64,000 nt of DNA from Pseudomonas nitroreducens (GCF_024170165.1 NZ_JALJXP010000002.1:186001-250000); one strand, 5' to 3'. Shown: positions 44,115 to 54,021, numbered from the stretch's first letter. A program made the numbers and translations. Notes: generated by a model from the letters alone, not told the origin.

Positions 44115-44525
44115 ATGAATAACGACGCCTGCGTAGCACAGGTGCTGGAGGCTGCCCGCGTTCTCGTGGCAGCCTTCGCGCGCACCGACACCGAAGCCTA
44201 CTTCGCCGCCTTCAGCGAAGACGCCTCCTTCATCTTCCACACCTGGCCGCAGCCGCTGCTGTCGCGCGCGGCTTACCGCGAGGTGTGGGAAGGCTGGCTG
44301 CGTGACGATGGTTTCGAGGTCCTTGACTGCCTTTCGAGCAACACCTTTGTGAGCCTGCAGGGCGAAGACGTGGCGGTGTTCTGCCACGACGTCGCCACGC
44401 GGCTGCGCATCCAGGGAGAGGAAAGCCTGAACCACGAACGGGAGACCATCGTCTTCCGCCGTGATCCGAAACAGGGCCGCTGGCTGGCCACACACGAGCA
44501 CCTGTCACCGTCGCCGACGCCATAA
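44115..44525 (+). CDS. SnoaL/NTF2-like protein
   Basis: This 136-residue protein has the NTF2-like fold pattern: an N-terminal helix (QVLEAARVLVAAFARTDTEAYFAAFSEDASFIFH), then a curved sheet ending DGFEVLDCLSSN and a terminal WLATHEHLS strand. Such proteins are small cone-shaped dimers with varied roles; no catalytic set can be assigned. It sits between gbuA (18 bases) and the NCS1 transporter (25 bases), in an operon-like arrangement also seen at PA1420 of P. aeruginosa. A role in guanidino compound use is inferred only from position. Confidence 0.8.
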   Translation: MNNDACVAQVLEAARVLVAAFARTDTEAYFAAFSEDASFIFHTWPQPLLSRAAYREVWEGWLRDDGFEVLDCLSSNTFVSLQGEDVAVFCHDVATRLRIQGEESLNHERETIVFRRDPKQGRWLATHEHLSPSPTP

Positions 44526-44550
44526 AGACAGGGCTCCCCGGGAGGAAGTC

Positions 44551-46065
44551 ATGGATAACAAGAACAACGCACACGCAATCACAACGATCGAGACATTCGG
44601 GGTCGAACAGATCCCGGACAGCGAGCGCAACGCCACGCCCACCGACCTGTTCCGCATGATCTTCGGTGGCGCCAACACCTTCGCCACCGCCGTGCTCGGC
44701 AGCTTCCCGGTTCTGTTCGGGCTGTCGTTCCAGGCCGGCGTCTGGGCCATCGTCCTCGGCGTTCTGGTCGGCTCGCTGATCCTCGCACCGATGGGCCTGT
44801 TCGGCCCGCTCAACGGCACCAACAACGCGGTCTCCTCGGGCGCCCACTTCGGCGTGCACGGGCGGATCGTCGGCTCGTTCCTGTCGCTGCTCACCGCCGT
44901 CGCCTTCTTCTCGCTCTCCGTGTGGAGCTCGGGCGATGCGCTGATCGGTGGCGCGAAGCGCCTGTTCGACCTGCCGGAAACCGACCTGACCCTGGGCCTG
45001 GCCTACGGTCTGTTCGCCGTGCTGGTGCTGATCGTCTGCATCTACGGCTTCCGCTTCATGCTGATGGTCAACAAGATCGCCGTATGGGCCGCCAGCCTGC
45101 TGTTCCTGCTCGGCCTGTTCGCCTTCGCAGGCCCCTTCGATGCTGGCTACGCCGGCACCGTGCAGATGGGCAGCGAAGGTTTCTGGGCTGCCTTCATCGG
45201 CGCCGCCCTGCTGGCCATGAGCAACCCGGTGTCGTTCGGCGCCTTCCTCGGTGACTGGGCGCGCTACATCCCGCGCCAGACCTCGCAGAAGCGCATCATG
45301 CTGGCGGTGATCTGCGCCCAGCTGGCGACCCTGATCCCGTTCCTGTTCGGCCTGGCCACCGCCACCATCGTTGCCGTCAACGCGCCGGACTACATCGCCC
45401 AGAACAACTACGTCGGCGGCCTGCTGGCTGTATCGCCGAGCTGGTTCTTCCTGCCGGTGTGCCTGATCGCGGTGATCGGCGGCATGTCCACCGGCACCAC
45501 CTCGCTGTACGGCACCGGCCTGGACATGTCCAGCGTGTTCCCGCGCCTGCTCAACCGCGTGCAGGCCACCCTGCTGATCGGCCTGCTGTCCATCGCCTTC
45601 ATCTTCATCGGTCGCTTCGCCGCGAATCTGGTGCAGAGCGTGTCCACCTTCGCCGTGCTGATCATCACCTGCACCAGCCCGTGGATGGTGATCATGATCC
45701 TCGGCCTGGTGATCCGCCGTGGCTTCTACCACGCCGACGACCTGCAGGTGTTCACCCGCGGTCAGGAAGGCGGCGCCTACTGGTTCCACAACGGCTGGAA
45801 CTGGCGCGGCATGGGTGCGTGGATCCCGAGCGCGGCCATGGGCCTGTGCTTCGTCAACCTGCCGGGCCAGTTCGTCGGCCCGCTGGGCAACCTGGCCGGC
45901 GGCATCGACATCAGCCTGCCGGTCACCCTCGGCATGGCCGCCCTGCTCTACGTCGCCCTGCTGCGCACCTTCCCGGAACCCGCTGGCGTCTACGGCCCCA
46001 AGGGTCCGCGCTGGGTCGGCAGCCATGACCGCCCGGTTCGCAGCATCAGCGAGCCGACGGCCTGA
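44551..46065 (+). CDS. NCS1-family transporter (cytosine/purine permease type)
   Basis: This 504-residue inner-membrane protein has about 12 hydrophobic segments and NCS1 features such as MIFGGANTFATAVLGSFPVLFGLSF near the N terminus, the polar SNPVSFGAFLGDWARYIP, and TGTTSLYGTGLDMSSVFPR. NCS1 proteins import nucleobases, hydantoins and related nitrogen compounds with H+ or Na+. In this cluster it probably takes up a guanidino or related nitrogen source. The ATG at 44551 follows GGAGGAAG. It is preceded by the SnoaL-like gene and followed by a second transporter. Confidence 0.85.
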   Translation: MDNKNNAHAITTIETFGVEQIPDSERNATPTDLFRMIFGGANTFATAVLGSFPVLFGLSFQAGVWAIVLGVLVGSLILAPMGLFGPLNGTNNAVSSGAHFGVHGRIVGSFLSLLTAVAFFSLSVWSSGDALIGGAKRLFDLPETDLTLGLAYGLFAVLVLIVCIYGFRFMLMVNKIAVWAASLLFLLGLFAFAGPFDAGYAGTVQMGSEGFWAAFIGAALLAMSNPVSFGAFLGDWARYIPRQTSQKRIMLAVICAQLATLIPFLFGLATATIVAVNAPDYIAQNNYVGGLLAVSPSWFFLPVCLIAVIGGMSTGTTSLYGTGLDMSSVFPRLLNRVQATLLIGLLSIAFIFIGRFAANLVQSVSTFAVLIITCTSPWMVIMILGLVIRRGFYHADDLQVFTRGQEGGAYWFHNGWNWRGMGAWIPSAAMGLCFVNLPGQFVGPLGNLAGGIDISLPVTLGMAALLYVALLRTFPEPAGVYGPKGPRWVGSHDRPVRSISEPTA

Positions 46066-46197
46066 TCCGGGCCTTGCGACCTGACGCGAAACGCACCACC
46101 TGAAAGCCCCCATCGGACCGGTTGCCGCCGGTCCGATGCCCTACCGCACGCCACAAGCGCGCGGCAACAATGACAATGCAAGTGTGAGGAGCCGACC

Positions 46198-47577
46198 ATG
46201 GCGTTAGATCTGATCGTCGTACTGATATATGCCGCTGGCATGTTGTGGCTGGGCTGGTACGGCATGCGCCGCGCCAAGACCCACGAAGACTACCTCGTGG
46301 CCGGCCGCAACCTCGGCCCGGCGTTCTACATGGGCACCATGGCCGCCACCGTACTGGGCGGCGCCTCCACCGTGGGCACCGTGCGCCTGGGCTACGTCCA
46401 TGGCATCTCCGGCTTCTGGCTGTGCGCCGCTCTGGGCGCCGGCATCATTGCGCTGAACCTGTTCCTCGCCAAGCCGCTGCTCAAGCTGCGCATCTTCACC
46501 GTCACCCAGGTCCTGGAGCGTCGTTATAACCCCATGGCCCGCCAGGCTTCGGCGGTGATCATGTTCGCCTACGCGCTGATGATCGGCGTGGTTTCCACCC
46601 TGGCCATCGGCACCGTGATGCAGGTCCTGTTCGGCCTGCCGTTCTGGGTGTCCGTGCTGCTGGGCGGTGGCGTCGTGGTGATCTACTCCACCATCGGCGG
46701 CATGTGGTCGCTGACCCTGACCGACATCGTGCAGTTCATCATCAAGACCGTCGGCCTGATGTTCATCCTGCTGCCGATCTGCCTGCACCGCGTGGGCGGC
46801 TGGGACGAACTGGTGGCGAAGCTCCCGGCATCCGCCTTCAGCTTCCACACCATCGGCTACGACACCATCATCACCTACTTCCTGATCTACTTCTTCGGCA
46901 TCCTGATCGGCCAGGACATCTGGCAGCGCGTGTTCACCGCCCGCGACGAGAAGGTCACCAAGTACGCCGGCACCGCCGCTGGCGTGTACTGCGTGATCTA
47001 CGGCCTGGTCGGCGCGCTGATCGGCATGTGCGCCAAGGTCCTGCTGCCTGACCTGGACAACGTCAACAACGCCTTCGCCGCCATCGTCCAGTCCGCCCTG
47101 CCGGACGGCATCCGTGGCCTGGTGATCGCCGCTGCCCTGGCCGCGATGATGTCCACCGCCAGCGCCGGCCTGCTCGCCGCCTCCACCACCATCACCGAAG
47201 ACCTGCTGCCGATCTTCACCGGCCAGCGCTCCACCCGCCTGAGCCTGAACCGCATCTGCACCCTGCTCACCGGTGTCGTGGTCCTGGGTATCGCCCTGGT
47301 GGTGAACGACGTGATCAGCGCCCTGACCCTGGCCTACAACCTGCTGGTGGGCGGCATGCTGATCCCGCTGATCGGCGCCATCTACTGGAAGCGCGCCACC
47401 ACCGCCGGCGCCATCACCAGCATGGCCCTGGGCTTTATCACCGCGCTGGTGTTCATGCTCAAGGATGGCTTCGACGCCAACACCCCGATCTACTACAGCC
47501 TGGCCATCGGCCTGGTCAGCTTCATCGTCGTCAGCCTGCTGTCGCCCCGCCCGGCGCCGGTAGCCGACGCGGCCTGA
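46198..47577 (+). CDS. Sodium:solute symporter (SSS family)
   Basis: This 459-residue protein has about 13 membrane segments and SSS signatures, including TMAATVLGGASTVGTVRLGYVHGISGFWL and IRGLVIAAALAAMMSTASAGLLAASTTITEDL. The family uses Na+ to import solutes such as proline, pantothenate or organic acids. It follows the NCS1 gene by 132 bases and is closed by a terminator at 47600-47630. The substrate is not evident; a guanidino acid or polyamine breakdown product is plausible from the neighbours. Confidence 0.87.
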   Translation: MALDLIVVLIYAAGMLWLGWYGMRRAKTHEDYLVAGRNLGPAFYMGTMAATVLGGASTVGTVRLGYVHGISGFWLCAALGAGIIALNLFLAKPLLKLRIFTVTQVLERRYNPMARQASAVIMFAYALMIGVVSTLAIGTVMQVLFGLPFWVSVLLGGGVVVIYSTIGGMWSLTLTDIVQFIIKTVGLMFILLPICLHRVGGWDELVAKLPASAFSFHTIGYDTIITYFLIYFFGILIGQDIWQRVFTARDEKVTKYAGTAAGVYCVIYGLVGALIGMCAKVLLPDLDNVNNAFAAIVQSALPDGIRGLVIAAALAAMMSTASAGLLAASTTITEDLLPIFTGQRSTRLSLNRICTLLTGVVVLGIALVVNDVISALTLAYNLLVGGMLIPLIGAIYWKRATTAGAITSMALGFITALVFMLKDGFDANTPIYYSLAIGLVSFIVVSLLSPRPAPVADAA

Positions 47578-47599
47578 TAAGCACTTGCACCAGGCGAGA

Positions 47600-47630
47600 G
47601 GGCGCGGCGAGCTGATCTCCGCGCCCTTTT
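47600..47630 (+). terminator. Terminator after the sodium:solute symporter gene
   Basis: GGGCGCGG ... CCGCGCCC forms an eight-base-pair stem with an 11-base loop, followed by TTTT. It lies 23 bases past the stop and 44 bases before the decarboxylase start. Confidence 0.8.
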
Positions 47631-47673
47631 GCTTTATGACAATGACCTCACCCACGAAATTTAAGGAACTGCC

Positions 47674-49275
47674 ATGACCACCTGCGGCGAATTCCTCGTC
47701 AAGCAACTCGAAGCCTGGGGCGTGGATACCGTCTTCGGCATCCCCGGCGTCCACACCGTCGAGCTGTACCGCGGCCTGCCCCACAGCGGCATCCGCCACA
47801 TCACCCCGCGCCACGAACAGGGCGCCGGCTTCATGGCCGACGGCTACGCGCGCGTCACCGGCAAGCCGGGCACCTGCTTCATCATCACCGGCCCGGGCAT
47901 GACCAACATCCTCACCGCCATGGGCCAGGCCTACGCCGACTCCATCCCCATGCTGGTGATCTCCAGCGTCAACGAGCGCTCGCGCCTGGCCCACGGCAAC
48001 GGCTACCTGCACGAGCTGCCGAACCAGCGTGCGATGGTGGCCGGCGTCAGCGCCTTCAGCCACACCCTGATGAGCGTCGACGAACTGCCCGCCGTACTGG
48101 CCCGCGCCTTCGCCGTGTTCGACAGCGAGCGCCCGCGCCCGGTGCACATCGAGCTGCCGCTGGACATCATCACCGCCCCGGCCGACCACATGCAGGTGCT
48201 GCCGCGCGTGCAACTGGCCCGCCCTGCCCCGGCGCGCTCGCCGCTGCACGAAGCCGCCGCCAAGCTGGCCAAGGCGCAGAAGCCGCTGCTGCTGCTCGGC
48301 GGTGGCTGCGTCGCCGCCCAGGCCGAAGCCCGCGCCCTGGCCATCGCCCTCGACGCGCCGACCGCGCAGACCATCAACGCCAAGGGCCTGCTGCAGCCGG
48401 ACCACCCGCTGCTGATCGGCAGCAACCAGTCGCTGATCCCGGTCCGTGAACTGGCGCTGGAAGCCGACGTGGTGCTGGCCATCGGCACCGAGCTGGGCGA
48501 GACCGACTACGACGTGGTGTTCGACGGCAACTTCAAGATCGGCGGCGAGCTGATCCGCATCGACATCGACCCGCAGCAATTGATGCGCAACTTCGCCCCG
48601 CAGATCGCCATCCAGGCCGACGCCCGCACCGCCATGCGCGCCCTGCTGGAACTGCTGCCGGCCCGCGAGGCCGACGCCAGCAGCCCCGGCGCCCAGCGCG
48701 CGGCCAAGGTGCGCGCGCAACTGGCCGAGGACTTCAGCGGCAGGGCGCACTACCGCACCCTGTTCGACAAGATCCTCGAAGTGCTGCCCGACGCCCGCTT
48801 CGTCGGCGACTCGACCCAGACCGTCTACAGCGGCAACCACCTGGTGGAACTGGACGGCGGCCGCCGCTGGTTCAACGCCTCCACCGGCTACGGCACCCTG
48901 GGCTATGGCCTGCCGGCAGCCATCGGCGCCAAGCTCGGCGAGCCAGGCCGCCCGGTGATCAGCCTGATGGGCGACGGTGGCCTGCAGTTCACCATGACCG
49001 AACTGGCCAGCGCCGTGGAAGCCAAGGTGGGCATCGTCGTGCTGCTGTGGAACAACCATGGCTACGGCGAGATCAAGCGCTACATGGAACGCCGCGACAT
49101 CACCCCGCTGGGCGTGGACATCTACACCCCGGACTTCCTCGCCATCGCCAGGGGCTTCGGCTGCGCCGCCGAGCGCGCCCGCGACTACGACCATCTGCAG
49201 GAGCTGCTGCGCACCGCACCGAGCGACCGCCCGCTGATCGTGGAAGTGATGGAAGCGGCGCCTTTCGCGCCCTGA
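47674..49275 (+). CDS. Thiamine diphosphate-dependent 5-guanidino-2-oxopentanoate decarboxylase
   Basis: This 533-residue enzyme has the three domains of the acetolactate synthase/pyruvate decarboxylase family. The catalytic glutamate is in PRHEQGAGFMADGYARVTGKPG (about residue 49). The cofactor motif is GDGGLQFTMTELASAVEAKVGIVVLLWNN (about 433-461). Proteins like this (PA1417 type) are assigned to 2-ketoarginine decarboxylation, giving 4-guanidinobutyraldehyde, which is oxidised to the GbuA substrate. Presence in the gbu cluster supports that reading over acetolactate synthase, as does the lack of a regulatory subunit gene. AAGGAACTGCC precedes the ATG. Confidence 0.85.
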   Translation: MTTCGEFLVKQLEAWGVDTVFGIPGVHTVELYRGLPHSGIRHITPRHEQGAGFMADGYARVTGKPGTCFIITGPGMTNILTAMGQAYADSIPMLVISSVNERSRLAHGNGYLHELPNQRAMVAGVSAFSHTLMSVDELPAVLARAFAVFDSERPRPVHIELPLDIITAPADHMQVLPRVQLARPAPARSPLHEAAAKLAKAQKPLLLLGGGCVAAQAEARALAIALDAPTAQTINAKGLLQPDHPLLIGSNQSLIPVRELALEADVVLAIGTELGETDYDVVFDGNFKIGGELIRIDIDPQQLMRNFAPQIAIQADARTAMRALLELLPAREADASSPGAQRAAKVRAQLAEDFSGRAHYRTLFDKILEVLPDARFVGDSTQTVYSGNHLVELDGGRRWFNASTGYGTLGYGLPAAIGAKLGEPGRPVISLMGDGGLQFTMTELASAVEAKVGIVVLLWNNHGYGEIKRYMERRDITPLGVDIYTPDFLAIARGFGCAAERARDYDHLQELLRTAPSDRPLIVEVMEAAPFAP

Positions 49276-49287
49276 GCGTAAGTCCAT

Positions 49288-49375
49288 GTAGGGCGCATAA
49301 CGCGCCAGCGTTATCCGCCATCGGCCATCGCACCACGGCCATCGGCGGATAACCGCAAGCGGTTATTCGCCCTAC
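49288..49375. repeat. Inverted repeat of the GTAGGGCG...CGCCCTAC family
   Basis: GTAGGGCGCATAACGCGCC and GGTTATTCGCCCTAC bound an 88-base element with several internal hairpins. It is 12 bases past the decarboxylase stop and could act as a terminator or message stabiliser. Confidence 0.75.
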
Positions 49376-49413
49376 GCTCGCTACGCAGGGTGGGTTATCC
49401 ACAACCCGCCCCG

Positions 49414-49542
49414 CTGCCCTGCCCTCTCCCAGAGGGAGCGGGAAACGCGCGGAGCCGGGTGTCTGGCGCAGCTACCGGCGCCGGTCACTCCCCCCCAAGG
49501 TTCCGAACGGTTCCCTCTCCCTCTGGGAGAGGTTAGGGTGAA
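49414..49542. repeat. CTCTCCC-family repeat pair (variant loop)
   Basis: TGCCCTCTCCCAGAGGGAGC and TTCCCTCTCCCTCTGGGAGAGG are opposed, about 70 bases apart. With the element at 49288-49375 it fills the 328-base gap between the decarboxylase and metallo-hydrolase genes, where I see no gene. Confidence 0.65.
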
Positions 49543-49603
49543 CCCACAGTCACCCGAGATCCGCGCGCCGGACGCGCCGCGCATCCCACCCGGAACCCGA
49601 CTC

Positions 49604-50329
49604 ATGAAGATCGTCACCCGCGACCGCTGGTTCGAGGTCCGTCACTGCTATGACGGTGTCAGCCTGATCCACGAGCCCTACGTCCGCCCCTTCTACCGCT
49701 GCAACATGTGGCACATCCAGGGCCGCGAGCGCGACGTGCTGGTGGACAGCGGCTCCGGCCTGGTCAGCCTGCGCGAGCAGCTCCCCTGGCTCACCGACCG
49801 CCCGCTGCTGGCCGTGGCCAGCCACACCCACTTCGACCACATTGCCGGCCACCACGAGTTCGACGAACGCCTGGTACACCCGGCCGAAGCCGACATCCTC
49901 GCCAGCCCCGACGGCGAGCGCACCCTGGCCACCGCCTTCGTCGACGACGAGATGTTCGACGCCCACCCGGACTGCCCGCTGTGCTACGCCGAATACCGCG
50001 TCAGGGCCGCGCCGGCGACCCGCACCATCGATGAAGGCGACGTGCTCGACCTCGGTGACCGCACCCTGCAGGTGCTGCACACCCCCGGCCATTCCCCGGG
50101 CGGCATCAGCCTGTGGGAGGAGAAGACGCAGACACTGTTCTCCGGCGACATCATCTACGACGGCCCGCTGATCGAGGACGCCTACCACTCCAACCTCGAC
50201 GACTACGCCGCGAGCCTCGCGCGCCTGCGCGAGTTGCCGGTGCGCACCGTACACGGCGGGCACTTCGAGAGTTTTTCCGGGGAGAGGTTGAAGACGATGA
50301 TCGACGACTGGTTCAAGACCCACGAATGA
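49604..50329 (+). CDS. MBL-fold metallo-hydrolase
   Basis: This 241-residue protein has the metallo-beta-lactamase-fold metal motif SHTHFDHIAGHHEF (HxHxDH), a second histidine in TPGHSPGGISLWEE, an aspartate in FSGDIIYDGP and a final histidine in TVHGGHFESF. It is therefore a complete dinuclear hydrolase, probably of the glyoxalase II/thioesterase/lactonase type. The start at 49604 (MKIVTRDRWFEVRH) fits the domain; an in-frame start 66 bases upstream adds a proline-rich, repeat-derived stretch. Position corresponds to the gene next to PA1414 in P. aeruginosa. The substrate is unknown. Confidence 0.82.
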   Translation: MKIVTRDRWFEVRHCYDGVSLIHEPYVRPFYRCNMWHIQGRERDVLVDSGSGLVSLREQLPWLTDRPLLAVASHTHFDHIAGHHEFDERLVHPAEADILASPDGERTLATAFVDDEMFDAHPDCPLCYAEYRVRAAPATRTIDEGDVLDLGDRTLQVLHTPGHSPGGISLWEEKTQTLFSGDIIYDGPLIEDAYHSNLDDYAASLARLRELPVRTVHGGHFESFSGERLKTMIDDWFKTHE

Positions 50330-50337
50330 CCGGCATG

Positions 50338-50367
50338 AAAAAACCCGCCAGCTGGCGGGTTTTTCTT
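50338..50367. terminator. Bidirectional terminator
   Basis: AAAAAACCCGCCAGCTGGCGGGTTTTT is a perfect dyad with A and T tracts on both sides. It ends the metallo-hydrolase gene (8 bases after its stop) and, in the other direction, the transcript of the small gene at 50388-50522. Confidence 0.93.
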
Positions 50368-50387
50368 TTGCGGTAACGCGGGCGTTA

Positions 50388-50522
50388 TCAATAGCGCCGG
50401 CGTTGCTCCATCAGGCGACGTTGCTCGTCGCTGCGGATGGGGATGGGTTGCAGACGTGGAGGCTCGATCAGGCCGAGCGCGACACCGAGTTTCCACGCAA
50501 CGCTTTGCAGCCAGACTTTCAT
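50388..50522 (-). CDS. 44-residue small protein (PA1414-like)
   Basis: The frame starts MKVWLQSVAWKLGVALGL and ends with a very basic tail (SDEQRRLMEQRRRY). An amphipathic or hydrophobic N-terminal helix (about 3-20) precedes a proline-rich middle and a charged helix. A strong GAGGAGG site lies six bases before the ATG. The upstream Anr-like promoter and downstream terminator make it a defined single-gene unit. In P. aeruginosa the equivalent locus PA1414 was first annotated as a hypothetical protein and later shown to act as a small RNA, so translation here is possible but unproven. Confidence 0.65.
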   Translation of the reverse strand: MKVWLQSVAWKLGVALGLIEPPRLQPIPIRSDEQRRLMEQRRRY

Positions 50523-50638
50523 GGAATGCCTCCTCGTTCGAATTCAGGTCGGGCGACCCGTTACCACCATGGGCCGCCCTAGGAAGAATAGCCCGGCGTC
50601 CCACTCTCCGCCCGTGCCACTCACTCCTTGCAACAAAG

Positions 50639-50678
50639 ACTATCGCCTTCCCTCGCCGCAGCGCCTGACCTGAATCAA
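50639..50678 (-). promoter_or_regulatory. Candidate Anr-dependent promoter of the PA1414-like gene
   Basis: Read leftward, TTGATTCAGGTCAG (50665-50678) matches the Anr/FNR box TTGAT-N4-ATCAA at 8 of 10 fixed positions. It is followed after 20 bases by GATAGT (50639-50644), a 4-of-6 match to a -10 element. This spacing puts the box near -40, the class II position of Anr/FNR activators. Confidence 0.6.
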
Positions 50679-50697
50679 GAGCACGACAATTCCCACA

Positions 50698-51636
50698 TCA
50701 ACGGCGAAGCATCCGCCGAATCCACTGTTCGCTGCTCACCAGCGTGATACCCGCGAGCACCAGCGCGGCGCCCGCGACGAAGTTCAGGGTCAGCGGCTCG
50801 CCGAGGATCAGTACGCCGAAGGCGATGCCGAACATCGGCGTCATGAAGGAAAACACCGCCAGGTTCGACGCCAGGTAGCGGCGCAGCAGCCAGAACCAGG
50901 TGAAGTAGCTGAAGAACGACACCACCAGCCCCTGGAACAGCACGCTGCCCACGCCGACGGCGGTGAAGCTGACGTCATGGGTCTTGCCCAGCGCCAGCGC
51001 GGCGAAGGGCAGCAACAGCGCGGCGATCAGCAGCTGATAGAACAGCGTCAGGATCGGTTTCGCCTCGGACAGTCGCGTGGTGCGTACCGCCACCGTGGTC
51101 ATGCCCCAGGCGAACCCGGCGAGCACGCCGAAGGCATCGCCCAGCAGCATGCGACTGTCCAGGTTGGCAAAGTCGAAGCCACCGCCGAAGCACATCGCAA
51201 TACCGCCGAAGCACACGCCGATGCCGATCCATTGCAGCGGCCGCAGGCGCTCGCTGGGCAACAAGAAATGCAGCGCCAGCGCCGAGAAGATCGGTGCGGT
51301 GTAGATGAACACCGCCATGTGCGAGGCCGACGTATAGACCAGCCCCTGGGCAATGAAGAAGAACTCGGCGGCGAACAGCACGCCGGCCAGCAGCCCGCCC
51401 TTGAGCGTGCCCTGGCGCAGGAAGCCTTCCCAGCCGCCGCGCCAGCACATGATCAGGCCCACCGCCACGGCCGCCACCAGGTTGCGCCCGAAGGCCTGCA
51501 TGATTGGCGCGATATCCGGCGCGGCAAGTTTCACCATCACCGCCTGGATGCCCCAGATCACGCAGAGGCCGGTCATGACCTGGATGGCGAAAGCGTCGGC
51601 GCCCTTGCGCTCGACGAGGTTGGCTTGGGAATTCAT
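50698..51636 (-). CDS. DMT-superfamily EamA transporter
   Basis: This 312-residue inner-membrane protein has ten hydrophobic segments in two EamA repeats (about 22-150 and 165-300), with typical VIWGIQAVMVKLAAPDIAPIM and MTPMFGIAFGVLILGEPLT stretches. Family members export amino acids, metabolites or nucleotides. The ATG at 51636 (MNSQANLVERKGAD) is favoured over one 18 bases upstream. It lies between the PA1414-like promoter and the polyamine-binding protein gene, from which it is separated by a hairpin. The substrate is unknown. Confidence 0.85.
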   Translation of the reverse strand: MNSQANLVERKGADAFAIQVMTGLCVIWGIQAVMVKLAAPDIAPIMQAFGRNLVAAVAVGLIMCWRGGWEGFLRQGTLKGGLLAGVLFAAEFFFIAQGLVYTSASHMAVFIYTAPIFSALALHFLLPSERLRPLQWIGIGVCFGGIAMCFGGGFDFANLDSRMLLGDAFGVLAGFAWGMTTVAVRTTRLSEAKPILTLFYQLLIAALLLPFAALALGKTHDVSFTAVGVGSVLFQGLVVSFFSYFTWFWLLRRYLASNLAVFSFMTPMFGIAFGVLILGEPLTLNFVAGAALVLAGITLVSSEQWIRRMLRR

Positions 51637-51683
51637 GGCAAGGCTCGGCAGCAAAAGTCAGGAATCGGGAAGCCGAAAGAACA

Positions 51684-51716
51684 ATCGGCGGACTTCCTCG
51701 AAGAAAGTCCGCCGAT
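51684..51716 (-). terminator. Hairpin after the polyamine-binding protein gene
   Basis: ATCGGCGGACTT ... AAGTCCGCCGAT forms a 12-base-pair stem. Read leftward it is followed by TGTTCTTTC, a weak U tract, 63 bases past the stop codon. Confidence 0.55.
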
Positions 51717-51779
51717 CATGCCAGCTCGCGCCAGCCGGCCGCCAACGGTAATCCGCTGTTCAGCCAGCCATCTGCGACA

Positions 51780-52913
<1,134 letters not shown>

Positions 52914-52945
52914 CTAAACAAAAAGGGTTGCGAGCAATGAAATGC

Positions 52946-52973
52946 AATCGGGCGGATTCTCATCCGCCCGATT
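52946..52973 (-). terminator. Terminator after aphA
   Basis: AATCGGGCGGATTCTCATCCGCCCGATT is a perfect 11-base-pair stem with a short loop, 7 bases beyond the aphA stop codon. The trailing sequence read leftward (GCATTTCATTGC) is only moderately U-rich. Confidence 0.7.
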
Positions 52974-52980
52974 CTGTCCT

Positions 52981-54021
52981 TCAGCGTGCAGCGCCTTCGT
53001 AGCCCTGCAGCACGTTCACCGCGTTGACGCCAATGGCCTCCACCGCGTAACCGCCTTCCATGATGAACAGGGTCGGAATCCCCAGTGCGGCGATGCGCTC
53101 GCCCATCTTCAGGTAGTCCGGGCTGTCCAGCTTGAACTCGGAAATCGGGTCGTCCTTATACGTATCCACGCCCAGCGATACAACCACCGCGTCCGGCGCG
53201 TAGTCGGCGATCTTCCGGCAGGCGTCGTCCAGCGCGGCGAACCAGCCGTCCCAGCCAGTGCCATGGGGCAGCGGGTAGTTGTGGTTGTAGCCCTCGCCGG
53301 CGCCTTCGCCGTGCTCGTTGGCGTGGCCGAGGAAGTACGGGTACTCCACCAGCGGGTCGCCGTGGATCGAGGCGAACAGCACGTCATTGCGGCGGTAGAA
53401 GATGTCCTGGGTGCCGTTGCCGTGGTGGTAGTCCACGTCGAGGATGGCCACGCGCTTGGCGCCCTGGTCGAGGAAGGCCTGGCTGACGATGGCGGCGTTG
53501 TTCAGGAAGCAGTAGCCGCCCATGAAGTCGCTGCCGGCGTGGTGGCCCGGCGGACGGCACAGCGCGAAGGCAGTGCTGGCGCCCTGGCGCATGTGGTCCT
53601 GGGCGGTCAGCGCGACCTGGGCCGAGCTGTACACGGCCTGCCAGGTGCCAGCGGTGATCGGCGCCTCGGTGTCGAAGCTGTAGTGGCCCACTTCGCCCAT
53701 CAGCGCCGTCGGGATCGGGCCGTCACGCAGCAGGCGGCGACCCGGGAAGGTGGTGGAAACCAGGTCGCCGGTGTGGCCTTCGGCCGCCCAGCGGGCCCAG
53801 GCGCCCTTGAGGAATTCGACGTAGCGGGTGTTGTGCGCGCGCAGGATCGGCTCCATGCCGAAGTCCCTGGGCTCGATGACTTCGCCCAGGTTCTGCGACT
53901 TCACGCGGGCCAGCACGGTGTCCGCGCGGCTGGGCATCTCGAAGCAGGGCTGGAGTTTGCCGTCGACCAGTTCGGACTGGCCGAAATGCAGGCGGTGATC
54001 ATCGCTGTACACGGTAAGCAT
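52981..54021 (-). CDS. aphA: AphA, acetylpolyamine amidohydrolase
   Basis: This 346-residue zinc deacetylase of the class II histone-deacetylase-like family removes acetyl groups from acetylputrescine, acetylcadaverine and similar amines. Active-site motifs are LCRPPGHHAGSDFMGGYCFLNNAA and the metal-binding DVDYHHGNGTQDIFYRR, with the later aspartate in VVVSLGVDTYKDDP. The ATG at 54021 (MLTVYSDDHRLHF) is the family start. It feeds free polyamines into the 4-aminobutyrate route, the same end product as GbuA. A binding protein for the substrate lies next door. Confidence 0.92.
   Translation of the reverse strand: MLTVYSDDHRLHFGQSELVDGKLQPCFEMPSRADTVLARVKSQNLGEVIEPRDFGMEPILRAHNTRYVEFLKGAWARWAAEGHTGDLVSTTFPGRRLLRDGPIPTALMGEVGHYSFDTEAPITAGTWQAVYSSAQVALTAQDHMRQGASTAFALCRPPGHHAGSDFMGGYCFLNNAAIVSQAFLDQGAKRVAILDVDYHHGNGTQDIFYRRNDVLFASIHGDPLVEYPYFLGHANEHGEGAGEGYNHNYPLPHGTGWDGWFAALDDACRKIADYAPDAVVVSLGVDTYKDDPISEFKLDSPDYLKMGERIAALGIPTLFIMEGGYAVEAIGVNAVNVLQGYEGAAR

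Larger units (their letters stand above)
50338..50632 (-). ncRNA. Candidate SicX-like RNA (PA1414 locus equivalent)
   Basis: A leftward transcript of about 300 bases is predicted, starting near 50632 downstream of the Anr-like promoter and ending at the terminator 50338-50367. The position, between a metallo-hydrolase gene and genes leading to the polyamine-binding protein and aphA, equals that of PA1414 in P. aeruginosa. There the locus encodes SicX, a low-oxygen small RNA important in chronic infection. Whether the RNA, the small peptide or both are active here cannot be read from the sequence. Confidence 0.45.
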
